A stretch of 64,000 nucleotides of DNA from Streptomyces capillispiralis (GTDB lineage: Bacteria; Actinomycetota; Actinomycetes; Streptomycetales; Streptomycetaceae), in contig NZ_VIWV01000001.1 in NCBI RefSeq assembly GCF_007829875.1, positions 496,001-560,000 of the forward strand. The letters are read 5' to 3'. The notes below the pieces were generated by a model, which did no database searches, was not told the origin of the DNA, and saw only the letters and a list, made by a program, of their open reading frames with translations. Made by a program: the position numbers and the translations under genes. Shown in pieces: positions 16,248 through 24,841 of this stretch. Numbering within the stretch: the first letter of the stretch is position 1; each line of letters starts with the position of its first letter.

Positions 16248-18410
16248 ATGAAGCGGACCATACGCACCACCGTGGTCACGGTGGGCGCGCTCATCGCCGC
16301 ACTGGGTCTGCCGGCCGGCGCGGCCCACGCCGATCCCACGCCCCGCATCGATCTGCGGGTGCTGGTGGTGAGCGACGGCGGCCCGTCCACCGACGCGATC
16401 GCCGCCGAACTGGCCGCGGCGGGCACGCCGTACACCGAGGTCGACCTCACGCGGTCCGGCCGGGCCGTGATCGACGCCCGCTTCCTCGCGGACACCGTGG
16501 ACGGCCGGCCGCGCGCCAGATTCCAGGCCGTGGTGCTGCCCAACGACAATCCGTTCCCGGCCGGTTCCGCCGAGATGGCCGCACTCGCGGCGTACGAGCG
16601 GACGTACGACATCCCCCAGGTCGACGCCTACACCTACGCGCGCCCCGAGGCCGGTCTGCAGGACCCGGTCCTCGGGGGGTACGCCGGCAGCCTCGACGGC
16701 AAGGAGGCCCAGGTGACGGCCGCGGGCAAGTCGGGCCCCTTCGGTTATCTCGACGGGGCGGTGCCCTTCGAGGACAACGACACGGCCGTCGGCGAGAGTT
16801 ACGCCTACCTGTCGAAGCCCGTGGCGGGGGCCGACTTCACTCCGTACGTCGAGGCCGCGATCCCGGGGCGGTCCGGCAAGGGCACCCTGGTGGGCGAGTA
16901 CCGGCACGACGGCCGGCGCGAGCTGGTGGTCACGTTCGTCTACAACCGGTACCAGCAGCAGTTCCGGCTCCTGGCCCGCGGCATCGTGGAGTGGATGACC
17001 GACGGTGTGCACCTGGGCGCCTCACGCAACTACTTCTCCGTGCACGTCGACGACGTCTTCGCCGCCGACGACCGGTGGAACAGCGCGCTCAACTGCACGC
17101 CGGGCGACGTCGACTGCGCGGACCCCGACGTGACGCCCGACCCGATCCGGATGACGGCCGCCGACGTGGACCACGCCGTCGCGTGGCAGAACGGCAAGAA
17201 CCTCACTCTCGACTTCGCCTACAACGGCGCCGGCAGCGTCGACCACCGCACGGACAACAACGGCGTCGACGCGCTCGCCGACCGGCTGATCGCGCGGCGG
17301 GGCGAGTTCCGCTGGATCAACCACACCTACTCGCATCCCTTCCTCGGCTGTGTGCAGGACGTCTCGGTGGTGCCGTGGAAGTGCGCCACCAACGCCGACG
17401 GCAGCACCCGGTGGATGAGCCGCGACGACATCTCCGACGAGATCGCCCTCAACCGGGTCTGGGGTCTGGTCGCCGGACTGCCGCTGAAGAACGACGAGTT
17501 GGTCACGGGTGAGCACTCGGGCATGAAGGTCCTCCCGCAGCAGCCCGAGGACAACCCCAACCTGGCTCCCGCCCTGGACGACAACGACATCGCCTGGCTC
17601 GGCTCCGACAACTCCCGGGAGCCCGCCCAGCGCCCGGTCGGCGGCGCCACGACCGTGCCGCGCTACCCGATGAACGTCTTCTACAACGCCGGCCGGGCGG
17701 CCGAGCAGGTCGACGAGTACAACTGGATCTACACCAGCCGCGCCCAGGGAGGCAGCGGCATCTGCGAGGACAACCCGGACACCACCACCTGCCTCACGGC
17801 ACCCCTGGACACCGCCACCGGGTACGCCGACCACATCGTGCCGCTGGAGACCCGGATCGCCCTCGGGCACGTCCTGTCCAACGACCCCAAGCCGCACTTC
17901 ATCCACCAGTCCAACCTCGCCGAGGACCGCATCGCCTACCCCGTCCTCGACGGCGTACTGGACGGCTACGCGGCGCTGTTCGCCGAGGACACCCCCGTGG
18001 TGAACCCGCGGATGCGTGACATCGGCGCCGAGCTGGAGCGCCGTGCCGACTGGCAGGCCGCGCTCCGCGCCGGGGACGTCACCGCGCACCGCATCGGCGG
18101 CACCGTGCGTGTCGACGCCCCGGCCGGACTGGCGGTCACCGCGACGCTGCCGACCGGCACCACCCTGGGCGGAACCGCGTTCGGCGAGGCGTACGCGGGG
18201 GCCGTGTCCGGCTGGGTCCCTGCCGCGGGTACCCCGCTCGCCTTCACCCTGCCGGCGTCTGCCACGGCTCCGGCCGCCGACGACGCCACCGAAGCAGCTC
18301 CGGCCACCCGCCCCGCGCCGCGCACCCGTGTCCCGGCGGGTGTCACCGATCCGCGGACCCGTGCCGCCGCGGGCATCACCGAACCGGTGGGCCACACCTC
18401 GGACGGCTGA
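16248..18410 (+). CDS. Agd3-like (CE18) secreted polysaccharide deacetylase
   Basis: 720-residue exported protein. Signal peptide MKRTIRTTVVTVGALIAALG ending GAAHA. The central catalytic region carries the metal-dependent deacetylase signature: HVDDVF with Asp268/Asp269 and HTYSHPF with His359 and His363. The surrounding sequence (ARNYFSVHVDDVFAADDRW-like) is that of Agd3, the Aspergillus deacetylase of galactosaminogalactan. An N-terminal carbohydrate-binding-like domain (about 30-250) and a C-terminal Ala/Pro/Thr-rich tail complete it. It probably removes N-acetyl groups from an exported GalNAc-type polymer. RBS gggagggg lies 10 nt upstream. It is the first gene of an eight-gene operon. Confidence 0.85.
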   Translation: MKRTIRTTVVTVGALIAALGLPAGAAHADPTPRIDLRVLVVSDGGPSTDAIAAELAAAGTPYTEVDLTRSGRAVIDARFLADTVDGRPRARFQAVVLPNDNPFPAGSAEMAALAAYERTYDIPQVDAYTYARPEAGLQDPVLGGYAGSLDGKEAQVTAAGKSGPFGYLDGAVPFEDNDTAVGESYAYLSKPVAGADFTPYVEAAIPGRSGKGTLVGEYRHDGRRELVVTFVYNRYQQQFRLLARGIVEWMTDGVHLGASRNYFSVHVDDVFAADDRWNSALNCTPGDVDCADPDVTPDPIRMTAADVDHAVAWQNGKNLTLDFAYNGAGSVDHRTDNNGVDALADRLIARRGEFRWINHTYSHPFLGCVQDVSVVPWKCATNADGSTRWMSRDDISDEIALNRVWGLVAGLPLKNDELVTGEHSGMKVLPQQPEDNPNLAPALDDNDIAWLGSDNSREPAQRPVGGATTVPRYPMNVFYNAGRAAEQVDEYNWIYTSRAQGGSGICEDNPDTTTCLTAPLDTATGYADHIVPLETRIALGHVLSNDPKPHFIHQSNLAEDRIAYPVLDGVLDGYAALFAEDTPVVNPRMRDIGAELERRADWQAALRAGDVTAHRIGGTVRVDAPAGLAVTATLPTGTTLGGTAFGEAYAGAVSGWVPAAGTPLAFTLPASATAPAADDATEAAPATRPAPRTRVPAGVTDPRTRAAAGITEPVGHTSDG

Positions 18411-18513
18411 ACGGCGCGCACGCGCCCCGCACCGACCGAAGGTCCCGGCCGCCCCCCAGGCGGCGGCCGGGACCGGCTCGAAGCACCCCACACCTCAGTC
18501 GTGGAGCACACCG

Positions 18514-20034
18514 ATGCCCTTTCCCCAGGGCGCGCGACACACCGGAGCGACGCGCGTCACCCTGCTCACCGAAGGTACCTACCCGCACAGCCACGGCGGT
18601 GTCAGCGTCTGGTGCGACCAACTCGTCCAGGGCATGCCCGACCTCACCTTCGACGTCATCGCCGTCACCGGCACCGGACGTGAGCCGGTCGTGTGGGACC
18701 TGCCCGCGCACGTGACGAGCGTGCTGTCCGTCCCCATGTGGGGCGCCCCGCCCGAGGGCCGTCCTCCCCGGGGCCGGACGCGCAACCAACTCGCCGCCGC
18801 CTACGAGCGGTTCCTGACCGCGCTGCTCGACCCGCGCGCCGAGGACGGGTTCGCGCCCGCCCTGTACGCGCTGGCACGGGCGGCGTCGGACGGGACGCTC
18901 AGCGCCTTCCTGCGCGGGGACCGGGCCGTCACGCTGCTCACCGCGCTCTGGAACCGCCCCGGTCTCGCCGTCCGCGAGGCCCGGCCGACCCTGCACGACG
19001 CGCTCACCGCGACCGCGCTGCTCGAGCACGCCCTGCGCCCGCTGGCCGCCCCGGCGCCCGAGAGCGGGGTCGCGCACGCGGTGAGCGGCGGGGTCGCCGT
19101 GCTGCCGGGGCTCGCCGCCCTGGAAGACCACGGCGTCCCCCTGCTGCTGACCGAGCACGGGGTCTACCTGCGCGAGCGCTACCTCGGTTACCGCACCGCG
19201 CCCTACCGGTGGCCGGTGAAGGCGGTCGTCCTCGGGTTCTTCCGGCTGCTCGCGCGGGAGAGCTACCTCCGGGCCGCCCTGATCACACCGGGCAACCGCT
19301 ACAACCGGCTGTGGGAGGAGGAGGGCGGCGCCGACCCGCGGTCGATCCGTACGGTCTACAACGGCGTCGACCCCGCCGCGTTCCCGGCGGCCGGGCCGGA
19401 ACCCGAGGTGCCCACGCTCAGCTGGGCGGGCCGTGTCGACCCCATCAAGGACCTGGAGACCCTGATTCGCGCCTTCGCCCTCGTCCGGGCCCGCCTCCCG
19501 CGGACGCGGCTGCGGTTGTTCGGCGGGACACCGCGCGGTGGAGAGGCCTACCGGGAACGCTGCGAGGCCCTGGCCGCCGAACTCGGGCACGCCGACGCCG
19601 TCACCTTCGAAGGGCGCGTCGAGGACATCAGGGACGCGTACGCCGCGGGGAACGTGGTGATGCTCTCCAGCATCAGCGAGGGCTTCCCGTTCACGCTGAT
19701 CGAGGCCATGTCCTGCGGCCGCGCGACCGTCTCCACCGATGTGGGCGGAGTGCGCGAGGCCGTCGGGGACACCGGGCTCGTGGTGCCGCCGCGCGATCCG
19801 CAGGCGATGGCCGGCGCCGCGCTGGAGCTGCTGGGCGACGCCGCCCGGCGCAGGGCCATGGGCGAGGCGGCGCGGTCGCGGGTCATCGAGCAGTTCACCC
19901 TCCGCCGGACCATCGACACGTTTCGCTCCGTCTACCTGGAACTGGCCCACCCCGAACAGGAGCCGACGGTCGTGCCCACCGGGGTCAGGGCCTCCGCACC
20001 GGCCGTCGACAGCACCGGAAGCCTCGCCCTGTGA
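18514..20034 (+). CDS. pelF: PelF-type GT4 glycosyltransferase
   Basis: 506-residue cytoplasmic glycosyltransferase, the same length as Pseudomonas PelF. The N-terminus (VTLLTEGTYPHSHGGVSVWCDQLV) is the PelF hallmark. The nucleotide-sugar half has SWAGRVDPIKDLETLIRAF and the GT4 EX7E-type motif SEGFPFTLIEAMSCG, then TDVGGVREAVGDTGLVVPP. PelF uses a UDP-activated amino sugar to polymerise Pel, a GalNAc-rich polysaccharide. GGAG is present 7 nt before the ATG. Its stop overlaps the start of the next membrane-protein gene, so the two are coupled. PelD, PelE and the usual PelG are not recognised nearby. Confidence 0.85.
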   Translation: MPFPQGARHTGATRVTLLTEGTYPHSHGGVSVWCDQLVQGMPDLTFDVIAVTGTGREPVVWDLPAHVTSVLSVPMWGAPPEGRPPRGRTRNQLAAAYERFLTALLDPRAEDGFAPALYALARAASDGTLSAFLRGDRAVTLLTALWNRPGLAVREARPTLHDALTATALLEHALRPLAAPAPESGVAHAVSGGVAVLPGLAALEDHGVPLLLTEHGVYLRERYLGYRTAPYRWPVKAVVLGFFRLLARESYLRAALITPGNRYNRLWEEEGGADPRSIRTVYNGVDPAAFPAAGPEPEVPTLSWAGRVDPIKDLETLIRAFALVRARLPRTRLRLFGGTPRGGEAYRERCEALAAELGHADAVTFEGRVEDIRDAYAAGNVVMLSSISEGFPFTLIEAMSCGRATVSTDVGGVREAVGDTGLVVPPRDPQAMAGAALELLGDAARRRAMGEAARSRVIEQFTLRRTIDTFRSVYLELAHPEQEPTVVPTGVRASAPAVDSTGSLAL

Positions 20035-21449
20035 GCGGGCCGATATCCCTCGAACCCGGGGGCTCCGAGGAGGACACGCTGGCCATCCGGCTGGCCGGCA
20101 CCCGCCCGCTCCGACGCCGTCCCCGCTGGGCCCTCGACGAGGCCACACTCACCGTCCGGCTCCCCCGCAGCGGCCCCGACGAGCGGGCGGTCAGTGAACT
20201 CGCCGCCGAACTCGCCGACCGCATAGGCCCTGCCGTTCACCCCTACGAGGTGGCCGCGCTCCTGGAGGCGGAAGGGCTGTCCGCCTCCGTGATCAACGAA
20301 CGGTACGGACACCCGAACCTGTTCTCGCTCGCCTCCGCGCTGTACGAACGCGTTCCGCGCACCTTCCCCGAACCTGCTCCGGCGGCCGATCCCTGGCGTC
20401 CCGACACCGTGCGCTGTCTGCTGCGCGGCGTGCTGTTCGCCCTGCCGGGGCTCGCCTATCTGCTGGCCGCTCCCCTGTGGGACGCGGGCGGGCACGCTCC
20501 CGCCCTCGTCGTGGCCGGGGTCGTCTCCTGGGCATGGGGGCAGGCCCTCGGCCACCGCGCCCACCTGCGGATGGCGACCGGACGCCGGGAGGCGGGCCGT
20601 ACCCTGCTGGCCGGTGCCCCCGCGGGAGCGGTGGTGGCGACGGCGATCGCCGCGCTGCCCGCGGAGGGCGGACCGGTGACGTGGGTGGCCGCGGCGCAGT
20701 CCGCCTATCTGGCCGCCGCCGGTGTGCTGCTGGTGCTGGGCCGGGAGCGGCTGCTGCTGGCCGCGCTCGGTCCGCTGCTCGCGGGTGCCGCCGTGCTGCC
20801 CTGGTGGGAGCCCGGGCCCGTGCTCCGCAGCGGTCTGCCCGCGCTGGCGCTGCTCGCCACGCTCGCCGTCACCGGACGGGTCCTGCGCGGCACCCTCTCC
20901 GTCCCGGCCGTCACCGGTGCGGGCAGGCCGCGTCTGCTGTGGTCGCTTCCGTACGGCCTCTTCGGGCTGGCCGCCGCGGTGCTGGTGCTGCTCCAGGGGC
21001 GGCAGGAGCCGTACGCGGTGATCGTGCTGACGCTCAGCATGGGGCCCGCGGAATGGCTGCTGTACCGCTACCGCGGACTGTCGGTCGCCGCGCTGCGCGC
21101 CACCGCGACCCCCGCCGGATTCCTGCTGCGCTCGGCCGGCATCCTCGGCCTCTGTCTGCTCGCGTATCTCGCGCCGCTGCTGCCCGCGGCCCTGCTCATC
21201 GGTGCCGACCCCGTCGGCCTGTTGCTCCTCGCGGCCGTCCTGTGGACCGCACTGCTGCTGCAGGCCTTCGGAGCGGCCTGGCCGTCGGCCGGTATCTGCC
21301 TGGCCGCAGCCGCCGCTGCCGCGGCCGTCGTGTTCTTCCGGCTGCCACCGGGCACCGCCCTGGCCCTGCCGCTCAGCTGCGCCGCCGCCGCCCTGTGCCT
21401 CTCGGCGTGCGCACTGCGGCTGCTCGGCCGGCCCTCCCCGCACGTCTGA
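20031..21449 (+). CDS. polytopic membrane protein of the PelF operon (PelG-like role possible)
   Basis: 472-residue protein with a cytoplasmic N-terminal region of about 135 residues, containing HPYEVAALLEAEGLSASVINERYGHPNLF (given in part; about residues 74-105), followed by some 10 hydrophobic helices to the C-terminus. I do not recognise the family. The position directly behind PelF, overlapping by 4 nt (GTGA), suggests it is the membrane partner for polymer export, analogous to PelG, though no clear MOP-flippase signature is visible. GTG at 20031 was chosen because the frame upstream is a shadow of PelF. Confidence 0.75.
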   Translation: MSGPISLEPGGSEEDTLAIRLAGTRPLRRRPRWALDEATLTVRLPRSGPDERAVSELAAELADRIGPAVHPYEVAALLEAEGLSASVINERYGHPNLFSLASALYERVPRTFPEPAPAADPWRPDTVRCLLRGVLFALPGLAYLLAAPLWDAGGHAPALVVAGVVSWAWGQALGHRAHLRMATGRREAGRTLLAGAPAGAVVATAIAALPAEGGPVTWVAAAQSAYLAAAGVLLVLGRERLLLAALGPLLAGAAVLPWWEPGPVLRSGLPALALLATLAVTGRVLRGTLSVPAVTGAGRPRLLWSLPYGLFGLAAAVLVLLQGRQEPYAVIVLTLSMGPAEWLLYRYRGLSVAALRATATPAGFLLRSAGILGLCLLAYLAPLLPAALLIGADPVGLLLLAAVLWTALLLQAFGAAWPSAGICLAAAAAAAAVVFFRLPPGTALALPLSCAAAALCLSACALRLLGRPSPHV

Positions 21450-21498
21450 TCTCCGGCCCCTTGCCGCTCACCTCCGAACAACCGAAGGGACAACCCAG

Positions 21499-22500
21499 TT
21501 GACCTCCGCACCGCTCGCCGCCGTCACCGGAGCCGAGGGCTTCATCGGCTCCCACCTCACCGAGGCCCTGGTTGCCTCCGGACACCGCGTGAGGGCCATG
21601 GCCCAGTACAACTCCTTCTCCTTCTACGGCTGGCTGGAGACCCTGCACCCCGACGTCCTGGACCAGGTGGAGATCGTCCTCGGCGACGTCCGGGACCCCG
21701 GCTCCGTCCGCGGTCTCCTCGAAGGCGCCGACACCGCCTACCACCTGGCCGCCCTCATCGCGATCCCCTACTCGTACCGGGCCCCGCACAGTTACGTGGA
21801 CACCAACGTCACCGGGACCCTCAACGTGCTGGAGGCCGTACGGGCCCTGGGCACACCCCGGCTGGTGCACACCTCCACCAGCGAGACGTACGGCACCGCG
21901 CGGACCGTGCCCATCACCGAGGACCACCCCATCCACACCCAGTCCCCGTACGCCGCCTCGAAGGCCGGAGGCGACCGGCTCGCCGACAGCTACCACGCCA
22001 GCTTCGACACCCCGGTCGTCACGCTGCGCCCCTTCAACACCTTCGGACCGCGCCAGTCGATGCGGGCGGTCATCCCCACCGTCATCGGCCAGGTGGCCGC
22101 CGGCGAACGCACCATCACGCTCGGAGACCTGCGCCCCACCCGGGACTTCACCTTCGTCAAGGACACCGCCCGGGCGTTCCTCGCCGTCGGCACGGCGCCT
22201 TCCGAGAAGGTCGTGGGCCGCACCTTCAACGCCGGTACCGGCGGCGAGATATCGGTCGGCGACCTCGTCGCGCTGATCGGCAAGGTGATGGACACCCCGC
22301 TCGACGTGCGCGCGGACGAGTCCCGCATCCGCCCGGCCAACTCCGAGGTGATGCGCCTGGTCGCCGACGCGAGCCGGCTCGCGTCGGCGACCGGCTGGCG
22401 GCCCGCCCACACCCTGGAGGAGGGCCTCGCCCACACCGTGGAGTTCTTCCGCGACCCGGCCAACCTCGCCCGTTACAAGACCGGCATCTACAACATCTGA
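21499..22500 (+). CDS. LegB-like NAD-dependent nucleotide-sugar 4,6-dehydratase
   Basis: 333-residue extended SDR. The dinucleotide-binding motif is VTGAEGFIGSHLTEAL and the active site is TSTSETYG with YAASK. Further segments (LAALIAIPYSYRAPHSYVDTN and RPFNTFGPRQSMRAVIPT) closely follow LegB, which dehydrates GDP- or UDP-GlcNAc to the 4-keto-6-deoxy sugar. TTG start with RBS gaaggga 8 nt upstream. It is likely to make a precursor for the polymer built by PelF. A plain 4-epimerase (fungal Uge3 role) is the alternative. Confidence 0.82.
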   Translation: MTSAPLAAVTGAEGFIGSHLTEALVASGHRVRAMAQYNSFSFYGWLETLHPDVLDQVEIVLGDVRDPGSVRGLLEGADTAYHLAALIAIPYSYRAPHSYVDTNVTGTLNVLEAVRALGTPRLVHTSTSETYGTARTVPITEDHPIHTQSPYAASKAGGDRLADSYHASFDTPVVTLRPFNTFGPRQSMRAVIPTVIGQVAAGERTITLGDLRPTRDFTFVKDTARAFLAVGTAPSEKVVGRTFNAGTGGEISVGDLVALIGKVMDTPLDVRADESRIRPANSEVMRLVADASRLASATGWRPAHTLEEGLAHTVEFFRDPANLARYKTGIYNI

Positions 22501-22564
22501 CCCCTCGGACCTCGTCCGTCCCGTCCGCGCACGTCACGAAGCGTTCCCGAAGGAGGAGCCCACG

Positions 22565-23278
22565 ATGCACGCAGTGATCCTGGCCGGAGGCAAGGGCGTC
22601 CGGCTGCGGCCGTACACCACGGCGCTGCCCAAACCGCTCGTCCCCATCGGCGACCAGCACGCGATCCTGGAGATCGTGCTGCGCCAGCTCTCCGCCGCCG
22701 GCTTCACCAGCTGCACCATCGCGATCGGCCACCTCGGCGAGATCATCCGCGCCTACGTCGGCGACGGTTCGCAATGGGGCCTGGCCGTCGACTACGCCAG
22801 CGAGGAGAGCCCGCTGGGCACGATGGGCCCCCTGCTCACCCTGCGCGACCGCCTTCCCGAGACGTTCCTGGTGATGAACGGTGACGTCCTCACCGACCTC
22901 GACTACGCCGACGTCCTGGCCCGGCACCGCGCCTCCGGCGCGCCGCTGACCATCGCCACCTACGCCCGCAAGGTGCACATCGACTTCGGGGTGCTGACCA
23001 CCGACGCCAGCAAGGTCGTGGCGTTCACCGAGAAGCCGAGCATGGACTACCGCGTCTCCATGGGGGTCTACGGCCTGTCCCGCTCCACGCTGGACGGCTA
23101 CATGCCCGGGCTGCCCCTGGGTTTCGACGAGCTGGTCCTCGACCTGCTGGAGTCGGACAACCAGCCGCACGCCTACGAGTTCGCCGGTTACTGGCTGGAC
23201 ATCGGCCGCCCCGACGACTACGACCGGGCCAACGCCGAGTTCACCACCCGCAAGTCGCTACTGCTCAAGGGAGCCTGA
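22565..23278 (+). CDS. sugar-1-phosphate nucleotidyltransferase
   Basis: 237-residue Rossmann-like nucleotidyltransferase. It has the signature VILAGGKGVRLRPYT (residues 4-18), the KPLVPIGDQHAILEIVLRQL segment, the metal/sugar site VMNGDVLTDLDY, and FTEKP. It resembles GlcNAc-1-P or mannose-1-P guanylyltransferases without CBS domains, including the catalytic part of PtmE, which makes GDP-GlcNAc for LegB. Together with the preceding LegB-like enzyme this suggests a dedicated activated amino-sugar route. Very good RBS (aaggagg) before ATG. Confidence 0.85.
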   Translation: MHAVILAGGKGVRLRPYTTALPKPLVPIGDQHAILEIVLRQLSAAGFTSCTIAIGHLGEIIRAYVGDGSQWGLAVDYASEESPLGTMGPLLTLRDRLPETFLVMNGDVLTDLDYADVLARHRASGAPLTIATYARKVHIDFGVLTTDASKVVAFTEKPSMDYRVSMGVYGLSRSTLDGYMPGLPLGFDELVLDLLESDNQPHAYEFAGYWLDIGRPDDYDRANAEFTTRKSLLLKGA

Positions 23279-23285
23279 GCACCTC

Positions 23286-24182
23286 ATGCGCATTCTCGTC
23301 CTGGGTTTCACCGGCTACCTGGGCGCTCACGTCGCCGAGGGGCTGCGCGGCCTGCCGGGCGCGCTGGTCCTCGGCGGCGGCCGGTCACCGGCCGCCGACG
23401 TCGACGTCGACCTGGCCCGCGTCCGCCCGGAGCACCTGGCGAAGGCCCTCGCTTCCGCCGCGCCCGACGCCGTGGTCAACTGCGCGGGCGCGACCGGCGG
23501 TGACCCCGTCACGATGGCCGAGGTCAACGCCCGCGCCCCCGCGGTGCTGTGCGCCGCCCTGCGCGAGGCGGCCCCCACGGCCCGGCTGGTGCACCTCGGC
23601 TCGGCCGCCGAGTACGGCCCGGGAGCGCCCGGCACGCGGGTCACGGAGTCGGCGGCGACCCGCCCCGTCGGCTCCTACGGCGCGACCAAGCTCGCGGGCA
23701 CGGTCGCCGTGACCACCTCCGGCCTGGACGCGGTGGTGCTGCGGGTGGGCAATCCGGTGGGCACGGGAGCGCCGCCCACCTCGCTCCCCGGCCGGATCGC
23801 CGCCCTGCTGCGCGAGGCCGGGCCCGGCCCGGAGGCGGTGCTGCGCATGGGGGACCTGTCCGCCCACCGCGACTTCGTCGACGTACGCGACGTGGCACGG
23901 GCCGCGGTCCTCGCGGCCACGGCCCCGCACCCACTGCCGCCGGTCCTCAACATCAGCGGGGGCCGGGCCGTCCCGGTGCGCGACCTGGTGCGGAACCTGA
24001 CGGCCCTGGCCGGCTTCCGCGGCCGGACCGAGGAGACCGCGGCGGGGAACCCGGCCCGCTCCGCGCAGGTGTCGTGGCAGTGTTCCGACATCACCGCCGC
24101 CGAGGAGGCCCTGGGCTGGCGCCCGTCCCACACCCTCGACGACGCACTGACCGCACTGTGGGAAGGCGGCCGCACGCCATGA
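23286..24182 (+). CDS. NAD-dependent epimerase/reductase (extended SDR)
   Basis: 298-residue SDR. The dinucleotide motif is VLGFTGYLGAHVAEGL and the active site is HLGSAAEYGPG with YGATK. It would act after the dehydratase, as an epimerase or 4-reductase on a nucleotide-linked sugar. It starts 7 nt after the nucleotidyltransferase and overlaps the next gene by 4 nt (ATGA), so it is clearly in the operon. The exact reaction is not readable from the sequence. Confidence 0.82.
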   Translation: MRILVLGFTGYLGAHVAEGLRGLPGALVLGGGRSPAADVDVDLARVRPEHLAKALASAAPDAVVNCAGATGGDPVTMAEVNARAPAVLCAALREAAPTARLVHLGSAAEYGPGAPGTRVTESAATRPVGSYGATKLAGTVAVTTSGLDAVVLRVGNPVGTGAPPTSLPGRIAALLREAGPGPEAVLRMGDLSAHRDFVDVRDVARAAVLAATAPHPLPPVLNISGGRAVPVRDLVRNLTALAGFRGRTEETAAGNPARSAQVSWQCSDITAAEEALGWRPSHTLDDALTALWEGGRTP

Positions 24183-24841
24183 ACCTGCTGATCCCGCTGT
24201 ACGTCCACCCGGCCGAGGATCCGGGAGCCTGGCACCGGCTCATCACTGCCGCGCCCCGCACCTACGGAGTCGTCCTCAACCCCGCGAGCGGCCCGGGCGA
24301 AGCCCCCGACCCGGCCTTCACCGCCGCGGCCGGCGCCCTGCGGGACGCGGGCGCACGCCTGCTGGGCTACGTCGACACCGACTACGGCATGCGCGCCCCC
24401 GAGGACGTCGTCGAGGACCTGCGCCGCCACCGGGAGTGGTACGCGGCGGACGGCTGCTTCCTGGACCGCGTGACCGCGAACGCGGACGGGCTCGCGACCT
24501 GCCGGCGACTCGTGCGGACGCTGCGCAGGCTGGGTGCGGGGACCGTCGTCCTCAACCCCGGCGTCCACCCGGAGCCGGGCTACGTCCGGCTCGCCGACCT
24601 GACCGTCACGTTCGAGGGCCACTGGTCGACGTACGTCTCCGCGTTCAGCCGTCCGGCCTGGGCCGCTCGCCGGCCGCCCGAGCGGCTCTGCCACCTGGTC
24701 TACGGCGTACCCGATGCCCTCGTCCCCCTCGCCGTGCGCACCGCTCACGAACGCGGGGCGGCGGTCTGCGGCCCGGTGACGGGCGAACCGCCCAACCCCT
24801 GGGCCCAGTTGACGCCGGCTCTCAGCGGGGCGGAGCGGTGA
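24179..24841 (+). CDS. Spherulin-4/GH135-like protein (Sph3-like)
   Basis: 220-residue single-domain barrel protein without signal peptide. It begins NLLIPLYVHP and has GYVDTDYG, the GCFLDRV segment (Asp96) and VTFEGHWSTY (Glu146), which match the spherulation-specific family 4. Fungal Sph3 (GH135) is an endo-alpha-1,4-N-acetylgalactosaminidase needed for galactosaminogalactan synthesis. Sph3 has adjacent Asp-Glu at the first catalytic position; here it is Asp96-Arg97, so activity may differ. Overlaps the genes on both sides by 4 nt. Cytoplasmic location is unusual for a hydrolase in this role. Confidence 0.8.
   Translation: MNLLIPLYVHPAEDPGAWHRLITAAPRTYGVVLNPASGPGEAPDPAFTAAAGALRDAGARLLGYVDTDYGMRAPEDVVEDLRRHREWYAADGCFLDRVTANADGLATCRRLVRTLRRLGAGTVVLNPGVHPEPGYVRLADLTVTFEGHWSTYVSAFSRPAWAARRPPERLCHLVYGVPDALVPLAVRTAHERGAAVCGPVTGEPPNPWAQLTPALSGAER

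Noticed and set aside
23286..24182. Calling this gene uge3 or galE
   Set aside because: It is an extended SDR with no residues that distinguish a 4-epimerase from a reductase, so no symbol was given.
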